A stretch of DNA of 64,000 nt from assembly GCF_003597395.2 (NCBI RefSeq), contig NC_133771.1:60433965-60497964 (forward strand). The letters run 5' to 3'. Each line of letters starts with the position of its first letter. The stretch's first letter is position 1. The notes below the pieces were generated by a model. The model saw only the letters and a list, made by a program, of their open reading frames with translations. It was not told where the DNA came from and searched no databases. Below are positions 11,401 through 32,662 of this stretch, in pieces. Origin of the DNA: Chelonoidis abingdonii (taxonomy: Eukaryota; Chordata; Testudines; Testudinidae). Made by a program: the position numbers and the translations under genes.

Positions 11401-12636
11401 TGAGGAAATTAGAGTAAGCCAGTTTTGAATATCTGTTGTAAAATCTGGAAAATTTTATTAAGGAGGAAAGCCTCCCCATCTCTATAACCAAATTGTTTTT
11501 ACAACACCAACCTCCCTCCCTCCCAACTAGTCCCACTATCCCTGGAACCCTAAAGGGAAACAAAACAGATTTCATGAAACCTGCTAGGAACCTGGGGGTA
11601 CTCAAATCCATGATTATGGTCACCAATACAAACTGCATAGCTAGAAGGAATGTAATTAGCCATTATGGGAAAGAGTGCAGCGAAAGTGTCCCTGTAAGAT
11701 AATGTGCTGTACCTGAAAGCCACAAAGAGCTTGAGCCACTATAGTTTCAGAAGCCGCTGCAGCAGAGGCAAGGGCTGTGCCGTGCTGGGACAATTTGGAG
11801 ACAATTTAATAAGAATCAGGGACAGAAAAGAACCCGGGAGAGTGTCTGAAAAGCAGTTCCAGGGAGGAGGCTAGAGGTTGCAAAAGATAATGAGTCACAT
11901 CACAGCTGGAAGTGCCACAATCATGGTAGGTCCTACGTTAATAGTGTCCGATGGAGATGAAGTGCTTAAGCCCCTGCCCGCTTCTCCTCACCTTGACATG
12001 CTCGTAGTAGCTACCGGTGCCCAGGATATCAATTGAGCTGAAAGTGCTCTCCCGGGCTCTGATCGCTGACACCAACGTGCGGATGAGCTGGTTCACACGC
12101 TCCGCGGCCTCCGACGTGTCCTGCCGGCCCAGGCTCAGTGTCTTCAGCACATCCCTGAGCCGCCGGGCTCCCACTCCCCCTGACTTGACACCGCCGCTGC
12201 CGTCCGCCCCAGTGCAGCAGTAGGACGCTACAGCCGGCGGCCCCGTGGAGGGAGGCTCTTTTGTTTTCGGGACAGCTCCCGTCTCTCTGCGGGCAGAGTC
12301 TTTCCTAGCGGGGACCGCCTTCCTACTGGGGCCAGCATTACTCGCTCCCTTCCCGTTACGGACAGAACCCAGCTCGCTGGGAGCAGGTCCCTTCTCTGGG
12401 CGGGATCTGGCAGATGTGGCGCCCTGCGGGTCAATGGGAGAAGGGGCGGCTCGGGGGTTAATGGCGTTGGCATGCTCACCAGGAGGCCGAGCGTCCTCTC
12501 TCCCTGCCCCAGTTCTCCCCCGGCCCCGGGCAGGGGGCTTGGCGCTATGGCTCTGCGGGGGCTCCGGAGCGCTGCTCTGACTCGGCGCCTTTCTCGTCAC
12601 TCTGGCTCTCCTAGCTGCGGCGCTCTGGTCCCCCAT
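2054..12636 (-). CDS. CGAS: Cyclic GMP-AMP synthase, complete gene with 5 coding exons
   Basis: This gene encodes the cytosolic and nuclear double-stranded DNA sensor that joins ATP and GTP into 2'3'-cGAMP, the ligand of STING. The coding segments, in transcript order, are 11992-12636, 9016-9238, 6295-6549, 4033-4135 and 2054-2408 (complement). They total 1581 nt, or 526 residues, against about 522 in human. All introns are GT-AG and every junction keeps frame. Residues 1-150 are a Pro/Arg/Ser/Ala-rich, basic, low-complexity tail. The nucleotidyltransferase GS motif is [10 protein letters not shown] (206-215). The metal-binding acidic residues are E221 and D223 in NEFDVMF and D321 in SVDIILALE. 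The zinc thumb is H393, C399, C400 and C407, with the same spacing as in human. The substrate-pocket sequence YLVPKHAK is kept. The start ATG has a GCCATGG context. I judge it intact and functional. The Mab-21 family is the only alternative, and the zinc thumb excludes most of its members. Confidence 0.96.
3304..3561. mobile_element. Small non-autonomous hAT element in CGAS intron 4
   Basis: The element is 258 bp. Its ends are CAGGGGTCCCCAAC and, reverse complemented, CAGTGGTCCCCAGC. It is flanked by 8-bp duplications GTATAAAC (3296-3303) and GTATATAC (3562-3569), with one mismatch, which is typical of hAT insertion. The GC-rich interior has no coding capacity. Confidence 0.8.
4033..4135 (-). 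CDS. CGAS: CGAS coding exon 4 (zinc thumb)
   Basis: This 103-nt exon encodes [10 protein letters not shown] followed by the zinc-thumb ligands H393, C399, C400 and C407. That motif binds DNA and supports dimerisation in known cGAS proteins. The donor is TGTAG|GTTAGT. Confidence 0.94.
5505..6150 (-). mobile_element. Penelope-like element remnant with inverted ends, CGAS intron 3
   Basis: The minus strand between about 5780 and 5990 translates to [17 protein letters not shown] and [13 protein letters not shown]. These match the C-terminal GIY-YIG endonuclease region of Penelope-like retroelements. The plus-strand text near 5530-5580 (caccttaaag through gcataagctt) is nearly the reverse complement of text near 6045-6095, giving a foldback of element ends. 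The reverse transcriptase is missing, so the copy is dead. Confidence 0.7.
6295..6549 (-). CDS. CGAS: CGAS coding exon 3
   Basis: It encodes residues 290-374 plus one base of codon 375. It carries the third catalytic aspartate, D321, and the conserved blocks WPTSTQEGL and YLVPKHAK. The acceptor is TTTGATAG|GA and the donor is AAAAG|GTATTA. Confidence 0.95.
7006..7889 (+). mobile_element. Solo LTR of a retroelement in CGAS intron 2
   Basis: The 884-bp unit begins TGTCATAAACAG and ends CCTTGACA. It is flanked on both sides by the perfect 5-bp duplication CCTTG (7001-7005 and 7890-7894). A TATATAA box lies near 7384. Three imperfect repeats of an AAGACCCAAGGGGTTTGGGT-type unit occur near 7525, 7600 and 7705. 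No internal gag or pol sequence is present, so it is a solo LTR left by recombination. Whether it is Gypsy-type or retrovirus-derived is not settled. Confidence 0.85.
9016..9238 (-). CDS. CGAS: CGAS coding exon 2
   Basis: It encodes residues 216-289 plus one base of codon 290. It opens with [11 protein letters not shown], carrying catalytic E221 and D223. The acceptor is ATTCACAG|ATT and the donor is ACAA|GTAAGT. Confidence 0.95.
9321..10130. mobile_element. Non-autonomous hAT element in CGAS intron 1
   Basis: The element is 810 bp. Its ends are CAGTGTGAGCTGG and, reverse complemented, CAGTGATGAGCTGC. It is flanked by the 8-bp duplications CTTCTATG and CCTCTATG, with one mismatch. The interior is rich in G/C tracts, which produce long spurious Pro/Gly reading frames on both strands. 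It lies 82 bp upstream of CGAS exon 2 in transcription order. Confidence 0.75.
10585..10760 (+). mobile_element. CR1 LINE 3' end fragment
   Basis: The phrases GACACCTGGCATTAGCCACTG and GACCTTTGGTCTGATCTAGT, followed by CATTCTTAAGTT, match the familiar 3' end of reptile CR1 elements. The fragment is 5'-truncated and lies in CGAS intron 1. Confidence 0.6.
11992..12636 (-). CDS. CGAS: CGAS coding exon 1
   Basis: It encodes residues 1-215: the disordered basic N-terminal region, the spine-helix region and the first catalytic motif [10 protein letters not shown]. The donor is AAG|GTGAGG, phase 0. The exon lies in a CpG-rich region. Confidence 0.93.
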
Positions 12637-12736
12637 GGCTCAGCTCTCACCGCCTCCCTGGCTCAGGGCACTGAGGCGCCAAACGCGAGATCAGGCTCAG
12701 GCAACTTCCTTTCCGGGACCAGGGCGCGCAGCTGGA

Positions 12737-12747
12737 GAAACGAAACT
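12737..12747. promoter_or_regulatory. CGAS: Candidate IRF/ISRE-like site upstream of CGAS
   Basis: GAAACGAAACT lies about 100 bp upstream of the CGAS start codon. It contains the IRF core AANNGAAA. Its two GAAA half-sites are spaced by one base rather than the canonical two. Human CGAS is interferon-inducible through promoter ISREs, so position and content fit, but function here is inferred. Confidence 0.4.
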
Positions 12748-12884
12748 CAGGGAGGAGCATGACCCCGTTCCCGCCGCGGGCTGCTGGGGCCTGCGGCACC
12801 CGCCGGGCTTTCCTGGGCGCAGTAGCGGCGAGGCCAGCCGCGGAGCGAGGTGTTGTGAGGGGAGTTTTGCAAACGCCGGCCAGT

Positions 12885-13275
12885 CCCAACCCCTCGGTCC
12901 TCAACCTCCAGCCCAGAGCCCCCTCCTGCACCCCAAGCCCCCAGCCCAGAGCCGATACCCACTTCTACACCTCAACCCCCTGGTCCAGCCTGGAGCCTCC
13001 TCCCATTCTGAACCCTGGGTCCGCAGCCTCCAGCCAGAGCCCCTCCTGCACCCCAAATTCTGCATCTCCGGCCCCACCCTGGAGCCCGAATCCCCAGCCA
13101 GAACCCTCACACCCCAACTCCCTGCCCCAGCTCGGTGAAACTGAGTGAATGAGCAAGGGTTGGGAAGAGTGAGCAATGGAGGGAGGGGGGATGGAGTGAA
13201 CTGGAGTAGGGGCTCAGTGAAGGGGCAGGGCAAGAGAGTTGTGTTTTCTACAAATAGAAAGTTGGCAACCCTAGA
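12885..13275 (-). mobile_element. C/G-rich non-autonomous hAT-like element upstream of CGAS
   Basis: The right end, reverse complemented, begins CTAGGGTTGCCAAC. That matches the start of the element at 63712 (CTAGGGTTGCCAGG). The interior is made of CCCAGCCCAGAGCCCC-type tracts. The left boundary is uncertain, and the long reading frames here are compositional. Confidence 0.5.
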
Positions 13276-13511
13276 GCCCCCGACCCCCTCTGCCCTGGAG
13301 GGCAAGCGGTGTAACATTAAAAACTGCCGCTCCTCAGCATTGGCTGTGGGATGGACAGATCCTGTGCAGCGGGGATACTGATTGCACAGGACGGTCAAAC
13401 AGGTGGAGGCAGGAGAGGGGCCAAATCAGAGAGGAGCCTGTTCCAGTCCGGGGTTGAGGCACTCTCAAAGAGGGGCAGAGGGGAACCCCCCGGGCTAGGA
13501 CAGGGGTAAAC

Positions 13512-13726
13512 AGTGGCAGATTACTGTTTTGTGAGGCCGTAGGCCAGAGCAAGTGGGGGTCCCTTCCCCCGCCCCCCGCTTCCACTGTCAGTCCCCCTGC
13601 ACTCCTGCCAGAGAGCGGGGTCTTGCAGGAGCACCGGGCAGAGCAGAGGTGCCCATTTTTCCAGGGCCCTCCAGTTGGCTGGGGCCCCTGGGCATGGTCC
13701 CATTGGCCCAATGGCTAATCTGCTAC
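13512..13726. mobile_element. Short hAT-like element
   Basis: The ends are CAGTGGCAGATTACTG and, reverse complemented, CAGTAGCAGATTAGCC. This is close to the ends of the element at 40664-41103. The flanking duplication is only partly conserved (GGGGTAAA and GGGTAACA). Confidence 0.5.
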
Positions 13727-15849
13727 TGGGTAACAGTCACCTCATACAGTGTGACCCACATGCACTGACTGCCAAAATAGGGTGATGGGGGGCAGAAGGG
13801 CTTTTCTTCTCCACCCATTTCCCAGAGCTGTGTTGTCAGAGGCACAGTGCATCCAAGTGTCTAGACAAAACCTCTCTTCCCTGTGGGTTGTGCTGAGCTG
13901 CTAAAGGAGACTTAATTCAGAAATGTTTTTAGTGTTTAAAAGAATCCCTTATCACTTTATACTTCTGTATAAAGACTCATAGCCAATTTGTCTTAGCTGC
14001 TGTTCTCCTTGGACTGGACTACATTTTTCTTGCCATCCATGGTAAATGGAGTTTCACGCTTTTACATTATTTACTTTTTTAAATGTTATTTTTATTACTC
14101 TTGGTACGTCATCATTTACCTTTGTTATCATTGTGCAGAGGGATGCCATTGTACTATTTAATTGGTTTTTTAAAAAATAACAAATCTCATTGAAAACATT
14201 AATAGTTGCAACCATCTTCAGCAATCACATCTCAAAGTGTTCCTAGTAGAGCACTTCCTGTTTGTATGGCAGCATTAGTTTTTAATTTTAATTTTTTTTT
14301 TTTTTAATACGCACATTTAGTCTTTGGTCTTTTGTATCTTTAAGGCTGACTGATTTCCTGGGTTGGTGTCAAAACTTCTTCAATTTCCTTTGCTCCTTGG
14401 CAATGGGGATTGCCTTTGTCAACAAGTTAACTTGTCTCTCTATCCAGCACCCTAGTGCTTTTTCACATGTCACCACTTGTGTGTAGAACTTGGTTACCAA
14501 ATATTCATCACAAGCCAGATTTTTAAAAGATGAAAGCACCTAGATGCTTTTGAAAATGCCATTAGTTGCCTAGATACCTTTATAAATCTGCCCCAAAGGG
14601 CACTATACTATCTTGTATGAAATCCTTCTCAAAGGCAAATGTCTCCTGTAATATTTACTAAATATAAATATATAATCCCGAGATAGAGTGACAACCACAA
14701 GTATTCAAATATCATGTTTTACACCCAAAAGTAATTAAATATAAAAAATAAATAAATAAATACAAACATTTGGGGTTCTTCTAATTTGCCTTTTTGTTCT
14801 TGAGCCTTTAGAATGCACTAGTTTCATAAATTTTACTGTTACCTCTGTCAAAGACTCCATATACATAAAATGATTGATTATACATTCCTATAACATTCAA
14901 TACTGTTTTCGACTTCCAGTGATATGTGATTCCCCTCTCCCTGTGTCACCGAAAACTTAATAAAAATCCTTGTTTCTGTAAGAAATTCCCCAGCCTGCAA
15001 ACTCTGAAATGCATGCTTTGCTTTTCTATTACTTCATTTGTTGCATACATAAATGTTGATTTTTTATTGAATTGTTTATACTTCTAATTGCATATATTAA
15101 TTTTATAGTCTTTTATGTATGCTACATATTTTGTTATGATACATTTCAGTGATGTACTTCATTTTAACAAGTTTACTGCTCTGTACTGGATTTTTTAAGC
15201 TGAATCATTCTGTTATTTCTTTGTATTAGTTGCCTTTCAGAGAAATTAAAGTACCTTGTCTCCATTATGTTTTCACAGGGAGATAGCTAATGCTAGTTAT
15301 CCCATGGTAAAAACAAATGTTTTCTTAACACTGAGGACACAGATTATAATGCTGACTCAGATGTTAAATTAACCATTATCATTTAGAGCTTGACAACTCT
15401 GATTACTGATTGTGTGGCTAAAACTGCTCCTTTGCTATTTGCAACAGAATGTCTGCAGCCTCTTCCCTCACTTTCCATTGTGTGGGAGTCAGTTAAAAAT
15501 AGTTAAAGCATTTTAAACTAAAGGAATTAATAGGACCCCCCCCATTTCTCTTATTCCCATCCCTTATGAAGGGCATGTCTTGATGGTGCGACACTAGAGG
15601 TGTGAAGTTAATGCACACACACTACAGCACCTTAAACCCCTGTGTGGACACTTTCACTCAAAAGTAAAGTGGCCTTATATTTGACAAAGTCAGTCAGGGC
15701 AACCATAGGAGATTGCAGGAGTTCTTCCCCAACACACTATTAATCATCAGCCCTTTTACCTGTGTTGAACATTTTAAAAATTTTATATAGTCAAGGTGTA
15801 GCCCACTTTTGATTTTTGAAGTTCAAAGAGAAGACGTGAAATAATGGAG
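13727..15849. other. AT-rich intergenic DNA between CGAS and MTO1
   Basis: I recognise no gene. It holds a poly-T run at about 14290-14305, an (AAAT)n tract near 14740-14765, and an old-repeat phrase near 14513-14595 of the same CCAGATTTTTAAAAG type seen at the window start. Confidence 0.5.
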
Positions 15850-15946
15850 CACTCATAAAATCATAGAATTATAGGACTGGCAGGGACCTTGACAGGTCAT
15901 CTAGCCCAGTCTCCTGCACTGAGGCAGCATTAAGTATTATCTAAAC

Positions 15947-17264
15947 CATTGGTTTCCAATCTTTTTATGCACAAGATCACTTTTTGAATTAAGTGCAACC
16001 CAGGATCTACTTCCCTGAGGCCCTGCCCCTTCCCCAAAGCCCCACCCCACTCACTCCATCCCCCCCTCATTGCTTTCTCTCTCTCACCCTCACTCACTTT
16101 CACTGGGCTGGAGCAAGGGGTTGGGGTCCTGGCCGGGGTGCAGGCTCTGGGCTGGGACTGAGGGGTGTGGAAGTAAAGAAAGAACTGACAGGGATTTGTA
16201 GGGGATTTTAATGCATGTCTCTGTTGGCAAGAGTTAGGCTAACTGTAACCCTAATAACATGAGATTTGTAGAAGCAAGGATTGTGTGAGGCAAGTGGAAA
16301 AGAGCTGTGTGAGAAGTTGTTTCGACCTTGTGTAGATAATACGAAATGTAGACTGGAGACTCTTAAGTGAGAAAAACAAGATATCAAGATGACCTATATA
16401 TAAACAAAATGCAGCTGTTGCTTATTATTGTCTGTAACAAAAGTATAAATGCTTGCTGTAATTGTTTACCTGTTGAGAGACCTATCTAGGAAGGGAGACC
16501 CTATGTCCTAGTGCACTCTCTCCCTTCTGTACCTGCTAAACAGAATAAAGTATCTGACTTTTCTGTACCCAACCAAAAAGTGAGAACTAAGTTTTTCTCC
16601 GACAGGGGTTAGAAGCGTGGGAGGGGGGCTCCGGGCTGAGCCTGGGGCAGGGGGTTGGGGTACAAGAGGAAGCTCAGGGTGCAAGCTCTGGGAGGGAGTT
16701 TGGGTGCAGGAGGGTGCTATGGGCTGGGACAGAGTGCTGGGGTGCAGGAGGGGGTACAGGATGCAGGAAGGGTATGGGGTGCTGGCTCATGGAGGGGGCT
16801 CAGGGCTGGGGGTTGGGGTGTGGGCTCCCACCAGGTGGCACTTACTGCAGGCGGCTCCTAGGCAGTGGCACAGTGGGGCTAAGGCAGGCTCCCTGTCTGC
16901 CACGGCCCCACACCACTCCTGGAAGGGACAATGCACTTCAGCAGTTCCTGGGGGGGACACATGGCTGTGCATGCTGCCCCTCTCTGCAGGCACTGCTTCT
17001 GCAGCTCCCATTGGCCGCAGTTCCCTGTTCCTAGCTAATGGGACCTGAAGGGGCAGTGCTTGCAAGCAGGAGCAGCACGAGACCCCTGCCCTCCTCCACC
17101 CCCAGGGCTGCAGGAGTGTGCTGGTCGCTTCCAGGAGCAGCATGGGGCCAGGGAAGGCAGGGAGACTGCCTTACCCCCACTGCATCGCCGGATTTTTACT
17201 GGCCGGCGATTGTGATTGACTTCAAAAGTCTCCTGGATCGTGATCGACTGGTTGGTGACCACTG
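15947..17264. mobile_element. hAT element inserted in CR1, itself interrupted by an LTR
   Basis: The element is 1318 bp including a 439-bp LTR plus its 4-bp duplication. The ends are CATTGGTTTCCAAT and, reverse complemented, CAGTGGTCACCAACC. It is flanked by 8-bp duplications ATCTAAAC (15939-15946) and ATCTAAGC (17265-17272). The interior is G/C-rich and non-coding. Confidence 0.78.
16166..16604 (+). mobile_element. Solo LTR nested in the hAT element
   Basis: The 439-bp unit runs from TGTGGAAGTAAAG to TCTCCGACA, flanked by the 4-bp duplication GGGG (16162-16165 and 16605-16608). It has a TATATATAAA box near 16396 and AATAAA at 16544-16549. Removing it restores the repetitive GAGGGGTTAG context of the hAT interior. 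A 4-bp duplication fits class I endogenous retroviral LTRs. No internal coding sequence remains. Confidence 0.72.
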
Positions 17265-17406
17265 ATCTAAGCCATGCCTGACAGGTGTTTGTCTAACCTA
17301 TTCTTAAAAACCTATAGAGACAGAGATTCCACAACTTCCTGAGGTAATTTGTTCCAGCGCTTACCTACCCTTACAGTTAGGACAGTTTCACAAATGTCTA
17401 ATCTAA

Positions 17407-17579
17407 GGGTATGTCTTCACTACCAACTTTAACGTAGCTGTGTAGTCGTGGCTCCAGTGCTGTAAAAAACCCATCCCCATCAGGGGAGTAGCTGAAACTT
17501 GCATTGCTCGAGGCCGGGGGAGGATCACCCCCCCAGTGAGAAAGTTTCAGCACTGTAAAGTGGCAGAGTAGACAAGGCC
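17407..17579. mobile_element. Harbinger-like MITE nested in CR1
   Basis: The element is 173 bp. Its ends are GGGTATGTCTTCACTAC and, reverse complemented, GGCCTTGTCTACTCTGC. It is flanked by the 3-bp duplication TAA, as expected for PIF/Harbinger insertion. Confidence 0.7.
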
Positions 17580-17686
17580 TAAATCTTCCTTGCTACAATT
17601 TAAGTCCACTATTTCTTGTCCTGTTTTCAGTAGATAAGAAGAACGATTTATCACACTCCTCTTTACAACAACATTTTACATACTTG

Positions 17687-18111
17687 GGCCTGGTCTACAC
17701 TACGCTGTTAAACCGATTTTAACAGCGTTAAATCGATTTAACAGCGTTAAATCGATTTAACACTGCACCCGTCCACACTACGCTGCTCTTTATATCGATT
17801 TAAAGGGCTCTTTAAATCGCGCCCTTTAAATCGATTTCTGTACTCCTACAAAACAAGAAGAGTAATGCTAAAATCGATATTACTATATCAGAATAGTGTT
17901 AGTGTGGACAGAAATCGACATTATTGGCCTCATTATTTTACAGTAGCTACCCACAGTGCACTGCTCCAGAAATTGATGCTAGCCTCGGACCATGGACGCA
18001 CACCACCGAATTAATGTGCCTAGTGTGGACGCGCACAATTGACTTTATAATATCTGTTTTATAAGATCGGTTTAAGCTAATTCGAATTTATCCTGTAGTG
18101 TAGACGTAGCC
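17687..18111. mobile_element. Second Harbinger-like MITE nested in CR1
   Basis: The element is 425 bp. Its ends are GGCCTGGTCTACACTACG and, reverse complemented, GGCTACGTCTACACTACAGG. It is flanked by the 3-bp duplication TTG. The interior carries repeated TTAAATCGATTTAA palindromes. Confidence 0.72.
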
Positions 18112-18309
18112 TTGAAGACAGTTATCACATCCCCTCCTCCACACCTCCATCTTTTCTTCTACAGACTAAACAATCCCGATTTATTCAATCTTTCCTCATA
18201 GGTTATATTTTCTTGACCTTTCGTCATTTTTGTTATTGTATCTGGATTTTCTCCAGTAAGTTCACATCTTTCCCAACATGTGGTGCTCAGAACTGGATAT
18301 AATACCAGA

Positions 18310-18561
18310 GTGGTCACCGTGGAGCATTGTGGGACACTTCCTGGAGGCCAGTTAGGTTGACATAAGCAATGTGGTGTCTTCTAGTGCTTCTAAGTCGACC
18401 TAACAACATCGAACTAAGCACTAAACCTCTTGTGAAGGTGGAATAATTCACTCGATGTAGCAGGCAAGTTACTGCAATGGGACCTGGTAGTGTAGCTACA
18501 GACATTATTAGCCTGACATAAGCTGCCTTATGTGGATGTAACTCCATAGCGTACACTAGGC
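18310..18561. mobile_element. Truncated Harbinger-like MITE
   Basis: It begins with GGAGCATTGTGGGACACTTCC, an interior phrase of the same family. It ends with GCGTACACTAGGCC, whose reverse complement resembles the family's terminal repeat. One end is missing. Confidence 0.5.
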
Positions 18562-18835
18562 CACAAAGAGGAGAAGACCTGAGAAAACATTTCTGGATTA
18601 GGATCAGAAGGCAATATACTGATCTGTTTGTGCTGAAGTAGAAAAGTGCAAATTTTGATTTGAAAACGTGATTGCTAAGTGTAACAGTGACAACAGGGCT
18701 GGGGGTGGGGAGGCTCTATGAGGAACAATGATAGAGTTTCTTCCTAATAGCTTGCATTCATAAATATTGCAAATACAATAGTTTGGCTATTTTCAGTGTT
18801 TTGCATACACTAATGTTATTGTTTACTTTCAGCAG

Positions 18836-19192
18836 CGACCCCCTAACAGCTAGTAGCCTTATAACTGCTGGCAACCATTAGGGGAAATTGGACACCTCAC
18901 GGACACAGTAGCCCGCACTTTTGAATTGTTGTCCCTTATCGGTCTTGAGGCAGTTGAAGCTGATCCTAAGCCATTTTTTTGCCAAGCAGATTGCAGAAGT
19001 GCACGGTTTGCTAACCACCAATCAAATGCTAACACAACCAAAGCCTGTGTGTGAGTGTGCATAAAAGATTCTTGGTTTTTGTACGGAGTACAGTTTTTCT
19101 GTACCAAGGTACAGAACTCTCCTTTCTTCTGCACAATAAAGCAACCTTTCCTTATCCCTGTCTGGCTGTCAGGGGCTCTCAACTAAGCAGAC
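18836..19192 (+). mobile_element. Probable LTR fragment between CGAS and MTO1
   Basis: The order of signals is LTR-like: CATAAAAG near 19060, AATAAA at 19135-19140, a CTTTCC-rich segment, then a CCCAACA end at about 19192. I could not find a convincing 5' end or target duplication. Confidence 0.35.
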
Positions 19193-19562
19193 CCAACAGT
19201 TCAGTAACAGTAAGTTACTGTTTACTGTAGGCCCTGCAATTTCTAATTGGCCGGAGGAAGAGACCAGCAATGAACAAAGCAACAGCTTCCCTCACGGCTG
19301 GGCAGAGAGCAGCCGGCAGCTGAACTGTGTAGGGCACTTTTCCAAATTACACCACCACCCAGCTGTTTGTGTGCCCATTTTACCCAGAGACACACACCTC
19401 CCCACGGGGGCAGCGCGGGGCGGGCGCCCCAGCCATCCCAGCGCCTTTGCTACCCATGGGCGCAGGAGAAGAGGCCGGGCACGCGAGCCACCGCCCCCCC
19501 AGTGGGCTACCCTGGGCCTCGGGCTGGGATATCGTGACAGGGAAGGAACAAAGACCAGCCAC

Positions 19563-19570
19563 TGACGTCA
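19563..19570. promoter_or_regulatory. MTO1: Perfect CRE palindrome upstream of MTO1
   Basis: TGACGTCA is the full CREB/ATF consensus, about 370 bp upstream of the MTO1 start codon inside the CpG-rich region. Binding is inferred. Confidence 0.5.
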
Positions 19571-19646
19571 CTAACGGCCAGCAGCTGCGTGAAGGGGCGG
19601 GGCTCGGCGCTTCTCCCTCCCGGGGCCGCCCGCAGGCGGGGCGGGG

Positions 19647-19652
19647 CACGTG
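19647..19652. promoter_or_regulatory. MTO1: E-box next to GC boxes upstream of MTO1
   Basis: CACGTG directly follows a GGCGGGGCGGGGC tract. E-boxes beside SP1-type sites are common in promoters of nuclear genes for mitochondrial proteins. The role here is inferred. Confidence 0.4.
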
Positions 19653-19938
19653 AGTCGCGGCCTCGGAAATTCCGCGGGCGGGGGAGGCCGCGCTGCCTAT
19701 CCGCTCAGTCCTCCAGTGCGCACGGGACGCGCTTGAGGCGCCTCGGCGGCCGCGATGGTGCCGACTTCCTGCTCCGCCCTCCTGTTGTCGGCGACCTTCG
19801 AGGGGCGGGGTCAGGAGGTCGCAGATATGGCGGCGCCCAGAGGGAGTGTGGAAAGCGGGGTCCGCGGTTCGTTCTTCCGCTGACCCCGGGGCCCCCCGCC
19901 CCTCCCGCGGTTGATCCCGAAGTCTCAGAGCTGCCCCC

Positions 19939-32432
<12,494 letters not shown>

Positions 32433-32656
32433 GGAGGAACCAGAAAATAGCTTTGTTAAAATGCCTTCATGAAGGAGGCTACAAGTCATTAGACAGTACA
32501 CACATGGGTATGCTACACCTAAAGCCAAAAATCATTGTAGCTGTCTTCTGTGGCTTGTGTCATCAATTTAATCTGAAGTCAGCATACCCAGGAGCTTTTA
32601 TAGAGTGACCAGGAGTCTAAGTAGCTCATCAGTGTGTCTTGCTCCTCTGAAGTTAA

Positions 32657-32662
32657 AATAAA
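32657..32662 (+). terminator. MTO1: Candidate MTO1 polyadenylation signal
   Basis: AATAAA lies about 225 nt after the MTO1 stop and is the first canonical hexamer downstream. Use is inferred. Confidence 0.5.

Larger units (their letters stand above)
11985..12850. promoter_or_regulatory. CGAS: CpG-rich promoter region of CGAS
   Basis: The region is dense in CpG and spans coding exon 1 and about 200 bp upstream of the ATG. The surrounding sequence is CpG-poor. No TATA box is evident, so initiation is probably dispersed. Confidence 0.65.
15850..18305 (-). mobile_element. CR1 LINE 3' region, split by three nested insertions
   Basis: The copy reads 3' to 5' along the plus strand. Its terminal octamer-like tail (ATTCTATGATTTTATG on the minus strand) is near 15856-15871. 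It continues in blocks 15872-15946, 17265-17406, 17580-17686 and 18112-18305. Joined in order, these blocks parallel the intact minus-strand copy at 60825 onward, block for block. The gaps are transposons with their own target duplications. It has no coding capacity. Confidence 0.75.

Noticed and set aside
12245..13398. Long frames antisense to and upstream of CGAS exon 1
   Set aside because: CpG-rich composition and a repeat interior explain them. No known domain or consistent splice structure.
15850..18305. CRISPR-like or satellite array from repeated phrases
   Set aside because: The repeats are dispersed transposons with individual target duplications, not regularly spaced units.
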